This document shows, piece after piece, positions 55,752-56,100 of a stretch of DNA of 56,100 bases. The position numbers were made by a program, and so were the translations under genes. Within the stretch, counting starts at the first letter, position 1, and each line of letters starts with the position of its first letter. The stretch covers positions 1 to 56,100 of the forward strand of contig CAIVPX010000005.1 of NCBI GenBank assembly GCA_903907905.1, given 5' to 3'. The stretch comes from an uncultured bacterium (GTDB taxonomy: Bacteria > Pseudomonadota > Gammaproteobacteria > Burkholderiales > Burkholderiaceae_E). Under the pieces are notes generated by a model. The model was not told the origin of the DNA and made no database searches. It saw nothing but the letters and a program-made list of their open reading frames with translations.

Positions 55752-56100
55752 TCAGATCGCTGCACGAGCCGGATCCTGGCGCAACCAGAGCGTTACCGGA
55801 CCATCATTGATGAGCGACACCTTCATGTCAGCGCCAAACACGCCGGTGGCGACCGGCTGATGCTGTCGGCGGGCGCCGGCCACAAACGCGTCGAACAGGC
55901 GACGCCCCTCCTCGGGGGCGGCCGCGCCACCAAAGCTTGGGCGCGTGCCCGACCGGGTGTCGGCCGCCAGCGTGAACTGCGGCACGATCAGCAGTCCCCC
56001 TGCCACATCGACCACGCTTCGGTTCATGCGGCCTTGCTCATCGGCAAAGCAGCGTAGCTTCAGCAGTCTGGCCAGCAGCCGCTCGCATGCCGGATCGGAA
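55752..56100 (-). CDS. dtd: D-aminoacyl-tRNA deacylase (5' end outside window)
   Basis: The last 116 codons are seen; the frame is open to the window edge, where the first complete codons read S-D-P-A-C-E-R. Dtd removes D-amino acids from mischarged tRNA. Its catalytic-site motif is [17 protein letters not shown] near the middle and the C-terminal cross-subunit Gly/Pro loop is [11 protein letters not shown]. Internal ATG at 56027 is not the start, since [12 protein letters not shown] is all conserved family sequence. Confidence 0.93.
   Translation of the reverse strand, partial: SDPACERLLARLLKLRCFADEQGRMNRSVVDVAGGLLIVPQFTLAADTRSGTRPSFGGAAAPEEGRRLFDAFVAGARRQHQPVATGVFGADMKVSLINDGPVTLWLRQDPARAAI

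Overview
The window reads as a chromosomal segment of a GC-rich betaproteobacterium, most likely of the order Burkholderiales. The reasons are the dense, high-GC coding, the synteny recA-recX-sucC-sucD-terC and ribD-ribE-ribBA-ribH-nusB-thiL-pgpA-pncC, the pcm-tolC-waaA order, and remnants of Bug-type (TctC) and isoquinoline-oxidoreductase-type genes that are abundant in that order. Genus cannot be fixed from the sequence alone. No tRNA, rRNA, CRISPR array, insertion sequence or prophage was seen; almost everything is core or near-core metabolism.

Layout. 1-3.3 kb: the tail of a molybdenum hydroxylase large subunit and a complete TRAP transporter (dctP-dctQ-dctM). 3.3-8.8 kb, minus strand: a CheB-CheR-PAS fusion, a hybrid histidine kinase and a lysophospholipid-acyltransferase-like gene joined by 4-nt overlaps. 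8.9-9.13 kb: a deletion scar holding the 3' stubs of two dead genes, followed by an orphan outer-membrane-like protein. 10.3-13.1 kb: trmB, a nucleotide pyrophosphatase/phosphodiesterase-type hydrolase and uppP. 13.2-21 kb: a His-rich glycine-zipper protein diverging from a TetR-RND efflux operon, then pcm and tolC. 21-33.7 kb: a lipopolysaccharide region with waaA, three glycosyltransferases, two methyltransferases, an O-antigen-ligase-type protein, phosphomannomutase/phosphoglucomutase, a WecA/WbpL-type initiating transferase and a WbpM-type dehydratase, followed by apaH. 33.7-38.4 kb, minus strand: yqgE-ruvX-pyrR-pyrB-pyrX-plsC. 38.4-41.1 kb: photolyase, rubredoxin and a TerC membrane protein. 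41.2-51.2 kb, minus strand: sucCD, recA-recX under a LexA box, pncC, pgpA, thiL, nusB and the riboflavin genes. 51.3-56.1 kb: a thiamine-diphosphate enzyme on the plus strand, then nrdR, glyA, a histidine phosphatase and the start-truncated dtd on the minus strand.

Functional themes. Cell-envelope biogenesis is the largest: UppP recycles the undecaprenyl carrier, WaaA adds Kdo, the GT genes build core or O-chain sugars, WbpL/WbpM-type proteins start and feed O-antigen synthesis, WaaL joins it to the core, and PlsC and PgpA make phospholipid. The TetR-RND-TolC set forms an efflux pathway. Two enzymes are recognisably catalytically degenerate relatives of active ones: the dihydroorotase-like PyrX and the RibA half of RibBA.

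The most noteworthy observations are small-scale. pgpA has no ATG, GTG or TTG and seems to start at ATC behind a strong Shine-Dalgarno sequence. The head-to-head pair of gene stubs at 9.07 kb looks like a single deletion across a divergent promoter. A perfect TetR operator lies between the efflux operon and a His-rich envelope protein. No clearly undescribed multi-gene system was found; the CheB-CheR/hybrid-kinase/acyltransferase operon and the TetR/His-rich pair are the best candidates for new biology.
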